Origin: Camellia lanceoleosa
Lineage: Eukaryota; Streptophyta; Magnoliopsida; Ericales; Theaceae
Assembly: GCA_025200525.1 (NCBI GenBank)
Contig: CM045763.1
Span: 153,394,246 to 153,458,245, forward strand
Reading direction: 5' to 3'
DNA: 64,000 nt
The notes beneath the pieces are model-generated. The model ran no database searches. It had not been told where the DNA came from and saw nothing but the letters and a program-made list of their open reading frames with translations. A program made the translations under genes and the position numbers. Of this stretch, positions 1 to 10,188 are shown in pieces (the first letter of the stretch is position 1; every line of letters begins with the position of its first letter).

Positions 1-350
1 CATGTAGCAACTTCATATTTATCATGATGATCATTCAGAGTTAAATAGCTTCTCACAATCAAATAGAGTTAGGTTTCAAATTAATTTTTATAACATAGAA
101 GAAGCCCTTTGCGAGGAGTTTGCAGCTTATTTCTATGTTCCACCATAAAATTGATTGAAAGTTGAGGAGATTTTTCCTGGACACTCAAGTCTCTACGAGT
201 TATTATGACCTAATGTGACAACAATCATAATACTCACAAATTACGACCTCAAGAATTAGTGATTAGAATAACAATATCATGCGTCGAGCCTGCTACATCA
301 CATCGATAAACAAATGTTACTTCAGTGGATTTTTTCAGAATTCAGGCAGC
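1..350. other. Host flank, no gene recognised
   Basis: AT-rich sequence left of the E1 insertion. It was contiguous with 10189 onward before E1 arrived, because the 5-bp duplication AATAC lies at 351-355 and again at 10184-10188. A short inverted repeat (aacatagaa near 91, ttctatgtt near 131) is the only structure noticed. No exon, RNA gene or repeat family is recognised. Confidence 0.6.
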
Positions 351-355
351 AATAC

Positions 356-758
356 TGTGGGAGCTGAATAAATAGAGGAACGAAATCTGATATACCCGAG
401 GAGCCGGTAACTGAACGGCCCCATTCTGCTCAACTAGGACGCCGAATACGTTCATAGGGCCAAATAGACTTGAGAAGGCATATGAGGGCAAATGAAAGAA
501 TAATAAATAAAAAGTAGACTCTGGCCCCGAGGTCCAGAGAATGGATATAAATACAAGAGCTTTAGATTTGTAAAGGTATGTAAGAAACACTTCTAAAAAC
601 TTAGTAAACAAGCTTTCTTGAGTAAAGGAACTGACTTGTCCGTCGGAGTGCTAATTCCGGCACCCCCGACCGGAGTATTTGTATCTTTTCAGGTGACTAC
701 CTGAGGATCATTGGCGTCTTTTAGGATCTGAGGAGTATTTCCAATCCACTTCCCCACA
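356..758 (+). repeat. E1 5' LTR
   Basis: 403 bp starting TGTGGG and ending CCCCACA. It differs from the 3' LTR at nine positions by eye, eight of them transitions and no indels. The region GACTTGTCCGTCGGAGTG (about 634-651) is also found in the E3 LTR, so E1 and E3 belong to related families. Confidence 0.97.
545..552 (+). promoter_or_regulatory. TATA box of E1 5' LTR
   Basis: TATAAATA lies within ggatataaatacaag, about 190 bp after the LTR start, and is the likely core promoter for the element's genomic RNA. The same motif occurs at 9971-9978 in the 3' LTR. Assigned by motif and position only. Confidence 0.6.
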
Positions 759-778
759 ATTGGCGCCGTCTGTGGGAA
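759..778 (+). promoter_or_regulatory. E1 primer-binding site
   Basis: TGGCGCCGTCTGTGGGA starts at 761, two bases after the LTR end. The first nine bases (TGGCGCCGT) match the type that pairs with the 3' end of a plant tRNA-Asp, and the rest diverges. The mirror copy is present in E2 at 26221-26240. Primes minus-strand DNA synthesis. Confidence 0.8.
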
Positions 779-793
779 TACTCAAATATATCC

Positions 794-2560
794 ATGAAAG
801 ACGTGACTCAAGATCCTCCGATAGCTACCGACGAGATCGCACAGAGAGACGACTTCACTCCGGCAAATACGCTCGGAAAGGAAACCGTTGCGCAGCGACG
901 CGCCTCGAACTCTAGCCCACCAACGACTTCAACGACGGAGACGATGCAGGCGACCATAGAACAAGCCAAACAGACCAAACAGAGTTTGGACAACATCATC
1001 GCTGAGAACGAACGCCTTCGCTGCGATCTGGAATTAGAAAAAGCAAAGTCCAAACGGGCAGGGCTCAAGGTTCCTGAGCGATTCCCACGGACAGGTCCTC
1101 AACGACCTCGAGGCCAACAGCACAATGCTGACGGTCGCCGCGCCCTAACCGATTCCCTTGAAGAGGTGACAGAGGATGCACATCGCCCAAGAGGCGTCCC
1201 GCTTGACACCGTGCATATGATATACAGCCTGCCGATAGCCCCGACTGTACATGCAATTCAGTCACTTCCAAGCCCCCAGCATCAGTTCACACCAACAAAG
1301 CGACCCTGGCCCCGAGAAGCGCCAAGCATCACCTTCGACGACTCTGATTTGAGCGGCGTAACACTCCCTCACGTAGATCCTCTGGTTGTTGCGCTACGCG
1401 TAAACAGGTTCACCGTTGAACGCGTCCTTATTGACCAGGGAAGCACTTCCGAGGTTATGTACTATAAAACCTTCATCAAACTCGGGTTCAACGATTCGTA
1501 TCTGATTCCAGCTCCTTATCCACTATTCGGCTTCAACGCCAACCCGGAATACCCATTGGAAAAGATCAGTCTACCCGTTCGAGCTGGCTCCAGAACGGTG
1601 GACGTGGAATTTTTGGTCGTCAGGCTACCGTCGCCGTACAATCTCATCATGGGGCGATCATGGTTGCATACCCTGCAGGCCGTCCCAAGCACCTACCACC
1701 AGCTGCTACGTTTCCCAACGGAACACGGCATTGAGCAGATCCGTGGCTCTCAACAGTCAGCGCAAGCATGTTACCTTCTTGCCGCCAAGACGCCGAAGGA
1801 ACTACAAGTAAACTCCATTGAAGTGCCCAGTCGAGAGATCCTGGATGACGTCGGGCGTCAACCAAACGAAAAGGCCACGGAAGATTTAGACCGGGTTGAC
1901 ATTGATGGAAGCCCAGAAAAGTTTTTTATGATCGCCGCCTTTCTGAGCCAAGTCGACAGACAGCAGCTGATCACTTTCTTACTCAGCAACCTCGACGTCT
2001 TTGCGTGGACTCCATACGAGATGCCGGGAGTAGATCCGTTAGTCTCACAGCACCACCTCAATGTCGACCCTCGGTGCAAGCCGATCATTCAGAAAGGCCG
2101 GCGATCCTCCGCAGAACACACCGCCGCCGTTGTCAAAGAAGTTGACAAATTGCTTGACGCCGGGGCAATTAGAGAAGTCACCTACCCCACGTGGCTCTCC
2201 AACACAGTGGTGGTGAAAAAGAAGAATGGAACTTGGCGAGTGTGCGTCGATTTCACGGATCTGAACAAAGCTTGCCCCAAAGACTGCTTCCCCTTACCTA
2301 GAATTGACCAACTCGTTGATGCGACGGCACGCCACCGGCGCATAAGTTTCATCGATGCCTACAGAGGCTACCATCAGATCGCCATGAATCCGGATGATCG
2401 ACAAACCGCATTCCTCACTCCAAGAGGAACCCATCGCTCTGAGGTTATGTCTTTCGGATTGAAGATTGCAGGGGCAACTTACCAAAGACTGGTCACCACG
2501 ATGTTCAAAGAACAGCTCGCACACACTATGGAAGTATACATCGATGACATGGTGGTCTAA
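794..2560 (+). pseudogene. E1 gag(N-terminal)-protease-RT polyprotein, internally deleted and stopped
   Basis: A 588-codon open frame starting just after the primer-binding site. Residues 1 to about 133 are the gag N-terminus, with a charged coiled-coil stretch near 55-88. The gag core and zinc knuckle are missing, and the frame runs straight into the pre-protease linker (KRPWPREAP near 169-177) and a retropepsin-like domain (IDQGST, 213-218; Gln replaces the usual Thr after Asp). The RT palm follows, with FIDAYRGYHQI at 519-529 and the catalytic YIDD at 582-585 (bases 2537-2548). A TAA follows two codons later, where related elements continue with Lys-Ser-Lys. The in-frame loss of gag suggests a deletion derivative rather than random decay. 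RT activity is unlikely without thumb and connection. Confidence 0.9.
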
Positions 2561-3540
2561 TCCAAAGAGGAACAAAACCATATAGCCGATCCGAAAAGAC
2601 ATTCAACACCCTACGAAATACGAATGAAACTAAACGCCTCAAATGCGCATTTGGGATCGGCTCCGCAAATTCGGGTTATATCGTCAACCACCGAGGAATC
2701 GGCCAACCCGAGGCAAGTCACAATTTTGGAACCGAGTTCCCCTGCTCGGAAAGAAGTCCAAAAGTTGATGGGAATGGTCACGACTCAACAGTTCATCACC
2801 GATTCTGACAGATCGCCGCAGACAATTCTTTCAGACACTACGTCGAGGCGAGCTTTCAAATGGTCCGCCGAATGAAGCAACTTTTAACGGCTCAAGACCT
2901 ACCTTGACAAGACCTCTTCTAACAACACCGGTGACCCCTCATTCTATATCCGCGCTTCCGACGTTAGCGCCAGATATTAAAAGAGGAGGAAGGGCACCAA
3001 CACCAAGATGTATTATGTGAGCAAGGCAATGGTGGACGCTAAACACGCTACCATCATTGAAAAACTCGCCCTAGCCTTGGTCATGGCAAAGAAGAAAACC
3101 GATGCATTACTTCCAAGGACACTGATTAAGGTGCTAATAGACTATCCCTTCGATCAAGATTACGGAATGCATCGTATGTGTTTCAAGTGGGCTCTCGAAC
3201 TTCGCCAATCGACATTCGCTTTTACCCAAAATCGCAATCAAGGCGGTGCTTGCCGACTTTTGTTGCCGAATTCACGGAGGGCTTGCCGACCTCAAGCTCG
3301 ATGACGCCCACCAAAGGTCAAGTTCGGTCAAAGCCGGATTGGAGAATTTATGTTGGGGACATTTGGCAGTTATACTGTGATGGATCGTCTAACCAATGGG
3401 GCAGCGGCGCCAGCGTTGTAATTATGTCTCCAGACGGCGCAGTAATTGAGCAGGCCGTCAAGCTCGGCTTCGAAGCATCAAATAACGGTTTAATCTGAAG
3501 CCCTTTAGTCGGATCATGAACGCACACCTTTCGGCGGCGG
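2561..3540 (+). pseudogene. E1 RT C-terminus, RNase H and second RNase H (broken)
   Basis: The polyprotein continues in shifting frames. 2624-2875 retains RT thumb/connection traces (KLNASNAHLG and KEVQKLMGMV). 3008-3304 has the RNase H-like entry YYVSKAMVDA. Another frame (3178-3498) has VAEFTEG and then WQLYCDGSSNQWGSGAS, the start of the second, archaeal-type RNase H domain typical of Tat elements, with its DGSS active-site entry. At least three frame changes and several stops separate these blocks, so no functional protein could be made. Assignment rests on motif order and on alignment by eye with the E3 copy. Confidence 0.85.
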
Positions 3541-3543
3541 CTG

Positions 3544-5085
3544 TTGGTGTTTTGTGACTCAAAATTGGTAATCAACCAGCTGAAGGGGGAGTACGCGGCA
3601 CGAGACGAGCGTATGGCGGCCTATATGAAAACGGCTAACTCATTGCTGACGAAATTTGACCATCATGAACTAAACCAAATAACACGCGATCAAAATACAC
3701 ACGCGGATGCCTTGGCTTGCTTAGCCTCCGCCATCAACTTCGAGCTTAAGCGTACCATCGAAGTAGGTTTCGTCCCGAAACCAAGTATCGGCCCTCCGGA
3801 GGAAACCCACGTCAACATGATAGAATCCGCTCCAAGTTGGAAGGACCTCATTGCTGCATTCCTTTCTTCTGAGCAACTCCCAGAGGACAAAAAAGAAGCA
3901 CACAAGCTGCGAAGCAAGGCCCTGCGGTACTACTTAGATCCACAAGGAGGACTTTACAAAAAGTCCCTCTCTGGTCCATACTTGGAATGCGTGCACCCGG
4001 ATAGAGTGGAGGAGCTGCTCACTGAGATACACAAGGGCAGCTGTGGTGCCCATTTGGGGGGAGGCTCCCTGGCCCATCGGGCGATAACACAGGGATATTA
4101 TTGGCCGACGATGAGAGCCGACGCAGAAAATTATGTCAAGAAATGCGAACAATGCCAAAAGTTCTCCCCACTAACCCATCACCAAGAAGCTTTGAATTCT
4201 ATCACAAGCCCCCGCCGCTTGCTCAATGGGGACTTGATATCGTGGACCATTGCCGAGGGCCCCAGGAACAAGCGATTTCTAATCATAGCAATAGATTACT
4301 TCACAAAGTGGGTCAAGCGAGGCTCTAACCCATATACGAGATTCGACATTAAGCGCTTTGTGTGGAGGAACATCATTACGCCGATTCGGCATCCCAAGAG
4401 CATTGATCTCGGATAATGGTACTCGGTTCGATTGTGGCGATACCGAGAATTGTGCAAAGAAGTATGGTATTGAGCCTTACTTTCTACGCCTACCCCCAAA
4501 GTAACGGTCTTAAGCTTCAAACAAATCCATCTTGGACGGCATCAAAAGAGGTCGAAAGTGCCAAAGCGAGATGGGTAGAAGAGTTGCCAAGTGTCTTGTG
4601 GGCCCATCGACAACGCCAAGACGCTCTCGGGAGAAACGCCGCTTTGCCTTATGCTCGTAACCTGGCAATCTTACCCCGAGAGATCGGCTTACCAACTCTC
4701 GGATCGCAAGCCTTTGACACAGCCGAAATGACATGATGCTCGCCTCGACTGGTTACGATTGAAGAACGAAGAGACCGCCTTAGCATCCATGGCACGTTAT
4801 CAGCAGCAGCTCGCTAAGTCATACAATCGGCGAGTTCAGGTGCGCCGCTACAATCCAGGAGAACTGGTCATAAAGAAGGTACTACCAGCCGACCGGAGGC
4901 CAGCCGATGGAAAGCTTGGTCCGAATCGACGCCCCTATCGAGATAGATTCCGCAGCAGCAGGCATATCGGCTCTCAGACATGTCAGGAAGAAGCCTGCCA
5001 CGGCCGTGGAATTCAACACATCTACGTAAATTTTATCAATGACCCGACCTGTGGGCTTGATACTTGTACACACGTTGTAATGCAA
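3544..5085 (+). pseudogene. E1 second RNase H (end) and integrase, broken
   Basis: 3544-4416 (290 codons) holds the end of the second RNase H (DQNTHADALACLAS) and the integrase zinc-binding domain, with the His-His-Cys-Cys spacing visible from GSCGAHLGG to KKCEQCQKF. The catalytic core begins (IAIDYFTKW) and then shifts frame at about 4400, where SDNGTRF can be read in the next frame. 4416-4736 carries core remnants (LPSVLWAHR). 4759 onward carries the C-terminal segment (YNRRVQVRRYNPGELV and GKLGPN). The integrase would insert the cDNA, but stops and frameshifts exclude activity. The reading ends near 5085, immediately before the tandem array. Confidence 0.88.
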
Positions 5086-5118
5086 GGTTTCGTGTTTTTA
5101 CATGTTTGAGCTCAACAC

Positions 5119-6284
5119 TTTAGGGCCGAATAAGTCTCCGGATTCGGAGCGCCCCTCGTGGATATCACGATTGGCCAAAACAAGTCTCCGGATTCGGAGC
5201 CCCTTTGGTGCATGACACTTTAGGGCCGAATAAGTCTCCGGATTCGGAGCCCCCTTTGGTGCATGACACCTTAGGGCCGAATAAGTCTCCGGATTCGGAG
5301 CCCCCTTGGTGTATGACACTTTAGGGCCGAATAAGTCTCCGGATTCAGAGCCCCCTTTGGTGCATGACACCTTAGGGCCGAATAAGTCTCCGGATTCGGA
5401 GCGCCCTTCATGGATATCACGATTGGCCAAAACAAGTCTCCGGATTCGGAGCCCCCTTGGTGCATGACACTTTAGGGCCGAATAAGTCTTCGGATTCGGA
5501 GCATCCTTCGTGGATGTCACGATTGGCTAAAACAAGTCTCCGGATTCGGAGCCCCCTTGGTGCATGACACCTTAGGGCCGAATAAGTCTCCGGATTCGGA
5601 GCGCCCTTCGTGAATGTCACGATTGGCCAAAACAAGTCTCCGGATTCGGAGCCCCCTTGGTGCATGACACTTTAGGGCCGAATAAGTCTCCGGATTCGGA
5701 GCGCCCTTCGTGGATGTCACGATTGGCCAAAACAAGTCTCCGGATTCGGAGCCCCCTTGGTGCATGACACCTTAGGGCCGAATAAGTCTCCGGATTCGGA
5801 GCGCCCTTCGTGGATGTCACGATTGGCCAAAACAAGTCTCCGGATTCGGATCCCCCTTTGGTGCATGACACCTTAGGGCCGAATAAGTCTCTGGATTCGG
5901 AGCGCCCTTCGTGGATGTCACGATTGGCCATAACAAGTCTCCGGATTCGGAGCCCCCTTTGGTGCATGACACCTTAGGGCTGAATAAGTCTCCGGATTCG
6001 GAGCGCTCTTCGTGGATGTCACGATTGGCCAAAACAAGTCTCCGGATTCGGAGCCCCCTTTGGTGCATGACACCTTAGGGCCGAATAAGTCTCCGGATTC
6101 GGAGCGCCCTTCGTGGATGTCACGATTGGCCAGAACAAGTCTCCGGATTCGGAGCCCCCTTTGGTGCATGACACCTTAGGGCCGAATAAGTCTCCGGATT
6201 CGGAGCGCCCTTCGTGGATGTCACGATTGGCCAAAACAAGTCTCCGGATTCGAAGTGCCCTTTGGGGCATGACACCTTAGGGCC
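5119..6284 (+). repeat. E1 dimeric tandem array, about 101-bp unit (two 50-bp halves)
   Basis: About 23 half-units carry the core AAGTCTCCGGATTCGGAG. Two half-unit types alternate for most of the array: type A reads gggccgaataagtctcc... then gcgcccttCGTGgatgtCACG, and type B reads ggccaaaacaagtctcc... then gcccccttGGTGcatgaCACC. Each half-unit has two dyads, CTCCG-gatt-CGGAG and CGTG-n5-CACG or GGTG-n5-CACC. Copies are very similar, pointing to recent homogenisation. The array lies exactly between the 3' ends of pol (+) and the antisense gene (-). Long minus-strand ORFs here arise because the unit has few stops and are not genes. Confidence 0.97.
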
Positions 6285-6481
6285 CACTAATGTATTTCTG
6301 AACGTTTATACCATGCCGTGCAAAATATTCTAATCAAAATCTAAATATTTCAATAAAACGAATCGACACGTTTGAACTAGAAATATTTTACAATCAAAAT
6401 ATTTTACGATCAAACACGGACATTGAAAAGGAAAGCCTATTTATTCATAGTGAAGTCTGTTGTTGCATTACTCTAGTTAAT

Positions 6482-6680
6482 CGGCCTCCTCATCGTCGCT
6501 CTTCTCGATTTCAAATTCGGAATAGGGAAGGTAATGTCGGTAATATAGGGGTGAAGCCGAATCTATGCCTAGGGACCCAAGAACCTCCACGGTTTGAAGA
6601 GCCTTAATTCAGCTGTGCTTAAAACCGCGATTTTCGCATCGACAAACTTCCTCAGCAAGGTCTGTCTTGGTTTTATCAAC
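6482..6680 (-). pseudogene. Duplicated remnant of the antisense gene's C-terminal exon
   Basis: Read on the minus strand, this stretch gives EEVCRCENRGFKH, then a stop, then KALQTVEVLGSLGIDSASP, and ends with an acidic tail and a stop at about 6482. The motif ENRGFKH...KAL matches the C-terminal tail of the intact antisense gene exon (GFKHGWDKAL in E1, GFKHGWKKAL in E3). So E1 carries a second, truncated tail about 0.7 kb downstream of the main one, in the same orientation. It is probably left from a partial duplication or from recombination between related elements. Confidence 0.7.
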
Positions 6681-6689
6681 CCCGGCCTT

Positions 6690-7105
6690 GAAACCTTCAA
6701 AGATGTATCGGCCAGCCCACGAGTATGAACCATTCGGCTCTTCACGCTCGCGCCCTGGCCAAGACAAGGGGAGATTTATTAATCCAATTTTAGGGCAGAC
6801 TTATTAATCCAATCGGCCGCCTTTTCAAAGATGCCTCGCCAAAGCGATGTGACCCATTCACGTCACGCTCGCGCCCTGGCCAAGGCAAGGGCAGATTTAT
6901 TAATCTAATCGGCCGCCTTTTCAAAGATGCCTCGACCAGCCCACGTGTGACCCATTCGGCTTGTCACGCTCGCGCCCTGGCCAAGGCAAAGGCAGATTTA
7001 TTAATCTAATCGGCCACCTTTTCAAAGATGCCTCGGCCAGCCCACGAGTATGAACCATTCGGCTCATCACACTCGCGCCCTGGCTAAGGCAAGGACAGAT
7101 TATAG
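6690..7105. repeat. Tandem repeat, about 112-bp unit, roughly four copies
   Basis: The unit contains ccttttcaaagatgcctcgg, then ccattcggct, then cgctcgcgccctggccaa and gcagatttattaatc. Copies differ by substitutions and one 25-bp internal duplication (agacttattaatccaat). The array separates the aORF tail remnant from the main antisense gene, so it may have grown at the duplication junction. Confidence 0.85.
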
Positions 7106-7346
7106 ATCTATTAAGAAATATCATCATAAAATTACAGAAACATCAGCACATTGAGCAGAATTCATAATCAGCACATTGAGCAGAATTCATAACATTTTTT
7201 AACTACAAAAAAGCATCGACGTCCATTTCTGTATCATAACATTTTATAATATTAGCCCGCATGAAAAATGTCTGATAAACAAATACAAAATAACAAAAAC
7301 AAACGGAAAAAGTACTTGAAATCATAACAATTGTGTATCGTAAAGA

Positions 7347-9436
7347 TCAACCCTCGGAATCAGTCTCCAACGGATCGATGTCCACTTGCTCATACGGTAT
7401 TGGCATATTCAGCGAAACTCCAGCTGTAGCAAGGGCCTTGTCCCAACCATGTTTGAAGCCCCGATTCTCAAACCGAGAGACCTGGTCCACATACTCGGCC
7501 AGTCCAGCCTCTTTCCCGGCTTCGAAAACTTTTGAATCGGCAATCACCTTCGCCGCCTTCATTTTAGCCAACTCAGCCTCCAGGCTGGTAACTGCCTTTT
7601 GGGACAAGCCAAGTGCAGCTTCCATATCGTCGGCCTTCTTCTCGGCCTCCTCTCTCAACTTATCCGCATCACGAGCTTTCTCTACCGCGGCCTCTGCCCG
7701 AGAAGCCTCCTGGTTCGCTCTTAAATATTCGTCCTCGGCCCTTTTCCTCTGGCCCTCAACTTGCTTTCGTAAACGACTAATCTGCTTGACGACGTTGAGA
7801 TGGCGGCGGCCTACATCGGCTATCCTACCAACGGCCTGCAAAAGCAAAATTCAAAAAACGTAACACGAACAATGTTTGGATGAAGTGAAGGAAAAATCAG
7901 AGTACGCACCAAAAGGGCTGACTGCGCGGCTAACATTGTCGCATTCAAATCCGGTTCCAACTGGAAAGCCTCCATATCAGATGGCAACGACAAAGACGTT
8001 GCCACGCCGAACGCGACCCCCGGGTCTTTAAGCGCCGAGGCGTCCGAAGGAACCGGCATGTTTCCTACCATCGGTCGAATCACAAAGGGCACAACCTCAC
8101 TCGATCCCTTCATTCGAGGTCGTTTGCCGCCGTGATCTTCTAAACCGACCTCACGATCCCTAGCGCGTTTCTCCGCCTTTCCCTCAACACCCTGAACGGC
8201 TTCCCCAACCAACGCGGATTCGGCTTTCTTATTTGTCGCCGCCTCCTCAACAATTCCCAGAGATCTCGATTTGGTAACTGGAAGAGAATGTTGAGATTCA
8301 CTGGTGGGCGGTTCAGTCGAAAGGCCCTCCGCTCGTCGCCGTGCGGCTAACCTCTCCGCATTCGCCTTCTTAGCAAGCTTTGTCAGGCTTAATCCAGCCA
8401 TGTTAGTGGAGCCCGAGATGGGAAGACTGTCTGTACGATGAGGAACATCGTCAACAGAAAGGTTCCCCCGCCCCGAAGTAGAGGGAGGATCGGCAGAATC
8501 CAATACCTCCTCGGATTCGGCTTCGGACTAATCCGATTCGGCAGTATCGGATACTTCGGTACTCTCCGAATCGAACCCTTGAAAACCTACCTGTCTCAAG
8601 TTTTTGAAGTCGGATAAAATACGAGCGACGAGAAAATCTTTCCCCTTTGGAATCGGTATGTTCTCCGCTGCCGAAAAGGTTGTATATGTAGGCTCGTAGC
8701 AAAGCAGAACGTGAGCCGCTCTTCCCTGTTTATGAAGACTGCGACGGCCGAAATAACTAAGAGCAATCCTAATGTCTGAAAGAACGGCGTCGTCAGTTGA
8801 AGCTTGGACTTTTTTCAAATCGTTCTCTGCACAAGACAAGCCGTAAGACTCCAGAAAACAAGGTATGGCAAATATGAGCACACAATACGAGCAAGAGGAC
8901 ATTCGGCGACCTAGTTCGCCCCTACGTCTAGGAATAAGATCGACACGATCCTCCCCTTCGCCGAACTCCCAGTTGCCGCGGACAACAACCATGACATCAT
9001 TAACTCGTTTCCCAGAGCTGGAAAGCATAGTGATCAACTGATGATCTGTATCCTTAGCTCTGAGGAAATGCCTGCCGATGCCGTAAGACTTGGCCAAAGC
9101 ATAACAGTGCCGAATAGCAGGACTTCCAAGATTAATTCCAAGGCAACGGTTCAGCGCTACGACCCCCATTATAATTCTAAAGAAATTCACATTGGGCTGG
9201 GAAGGGATCAAATCCCAATGGCGAAGAACAGCCCTCAGAAACGGGTGAAGGGGAAAGCGGACTCCACCCTCTGCGATTGACAAAAAGGGAAAGACAATCG
9301 TGGTTTCGTCCTCCCTCTTCATATCAAGAGTGCCGTCCGCCACAAACGACAGGTGGACATCGTCAGGAATGGAGAAATGGCGTCTAAAGCCAGCAATTCG
9401 ATCTGACGAAAAGAGGCCTTTCAAATGTTTTGCCAT
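7347..9436 (-). pseudogene. E1 antisense gene (aORF), three exons, one in-frame stop
   Basis: It lies antisense to pol. ATG is at 9436. Inferred exons are 9436-8911, 8826-7910 and 7835-7347 (526, 917 and 489 bp), which join in frame with intron phases 1 and 0 to 644 codons. Intron 1 (84 bp) ends TGTGCAG. Intron 2 (74 bp) is GTGCGT...TTTTGCAG. The N-terminal domain has FSIPDDVHL, VRFPLHPFL and GNWEFG, which resemble the family annotated as putative gypsy-type transposon (Pfam Transposase_28; from memory). Then come a basic/acidic linker and a long charged coiled coil rich in Lys, Glu and Ala, ending GFKHGWDKAL and an acidic tail. A TAG at 8528-8530 (codon 275) interrupts it. Function unknown. 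Antisense extra ORFs are known in Tat elements such as Grande. Confidence 0.85.
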
Positions 9437-9768
9437 AACCTACTGACTATAAGAACATGCGGCAGAATAAACAAACTAGGAAAAGCTTCAGAGCAGGGGA
9501 GAGGAAAACTTACAAAAATGAAGAGAATATCACAGATGGAAGAATTGCAACGATTCGAAGAGCAACCAGCATCATAGAACACGGATTCGAAAGGACATCA
9601 GATTTCAAATCATAATAAATAGGCGTGTACGAAGGGGCGGGAAGTTGAGACGACGATTAAAGGGGGAGTAATTAAACGTCCGCGTGATAAGTCTAACCCC
9701 TAAACTTCGGTCCAGAGTATTTGAAAATCGGGACCAAGCATTTCACCCAACTGTCATTGACAGAACGC

Positions 9769-9780
9769 TTAGGGGGCAAT
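9769..9780 (+). promoter_or_regulatory. E1 polypurine tract
   Basis: ttagggggcaat abuts the 3' LTR start at 9781 and would prime plus-strand synthesis. The same purine core (CTTAGGGGGCAGT) precedes the 3' LTR of E2. Confidence 0.85.
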
Positions 9781-10183
9781 TGTGGGAGCCGAATAAATAG
9801 AGGAACGAAATCTAATATACCCGAGGAGCCGGTAACTGAACGGCCCCATTCTGCTCAACTAGGACGCCGAATACGTTCATAAGGCCGAATAGACTTGAGA
9901 AGGCATATGAGGGCAAATGAAAGAATAATAAATAAAAAGTAGACTCTGGCCCTGAGGTCCAGAGAATGGATATAAATACAAGAGCTTCAGATTTGTAAAG
10001 GTATGTAAGAAACACTTCTAAAAACTTAGTAAACAAGCTTTCTTGAGTAAAGGAACTGACTTGTCCGTCGGAGTGTTAATTCCGGCACCCCCGACCGGAG
10101 TATTTGTATCTTTTCAGGTGACTAGCTGAGGATCATTGGCGTCTTTCAGGATCTGAGGAGTATTTCCAATCCACTTCCCCACA
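9781..10183 (+). repeat. E1 3' LTR
   Basis: 403 bp, the same length as the 5' LTR, with nine substitutions and no indels. TATA box at 9971-9978. Followed directly by the target duplication AATAC. Confidence 0.97.
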
Positions 10184-10188
10184 AATAC

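Larger units (their letters stand above)
356..10183 (+). mobile_element. E1: complete Tat-lineage Ty3/gypsy LTR retrotransposon, coding regions decayed
   Basis: A 9.8-kb element is bounded by two 403-bp LTRs (TGTGGGAG... to ...CCCCACA) and an exact 5-bp target duplication AATAC (351-355 and 10184-10188). Inside, in order, are a primer-binding site, a shortened gag fused to protease and RT, RNase H, a second RNase H domain, integrase, a roughly 100-bp dimeric tandem array, an aORF tail remnant, a 112-bp tandem array, a spliced antisense gene, and a polypurine tract. The second RNase H and the antisense extra gene are known features of the plant Tat clade. Stops and frameshifts make it non-autonomous. 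The stretch 9437-9768, between the antisense gene start and the polypurine tract, has no ORF I can support and would hold that gene's leader. Confidence 0.96.

Noticed and set aside
85..145. Possible microRNA-like foldback
   Set aside because: Only a 9-bp outer stem with a large mismatched interior; too weak.
342..611. Minus-strand ORF across the E1 LTR, also at 9812-10036
   Set aside because: Repeated only because the LTR is repeated; covers promoter sequence and has no domain.
5098..6270. Overlapping minus-strand ORFs of 64-140 codons
   Set aside because: They are frame echoes of a unit of about 101 bp that has few stops. The same peptide recurs in rotating frames, with no domain and no start context.
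7333..7863. Plus-strand ORF of 176 codons, Ser/Ala-rich
   Set aside because: Mirror of the antisense gene's coiled-coil exon; the minus-strand reading has homology in E2 and E3.
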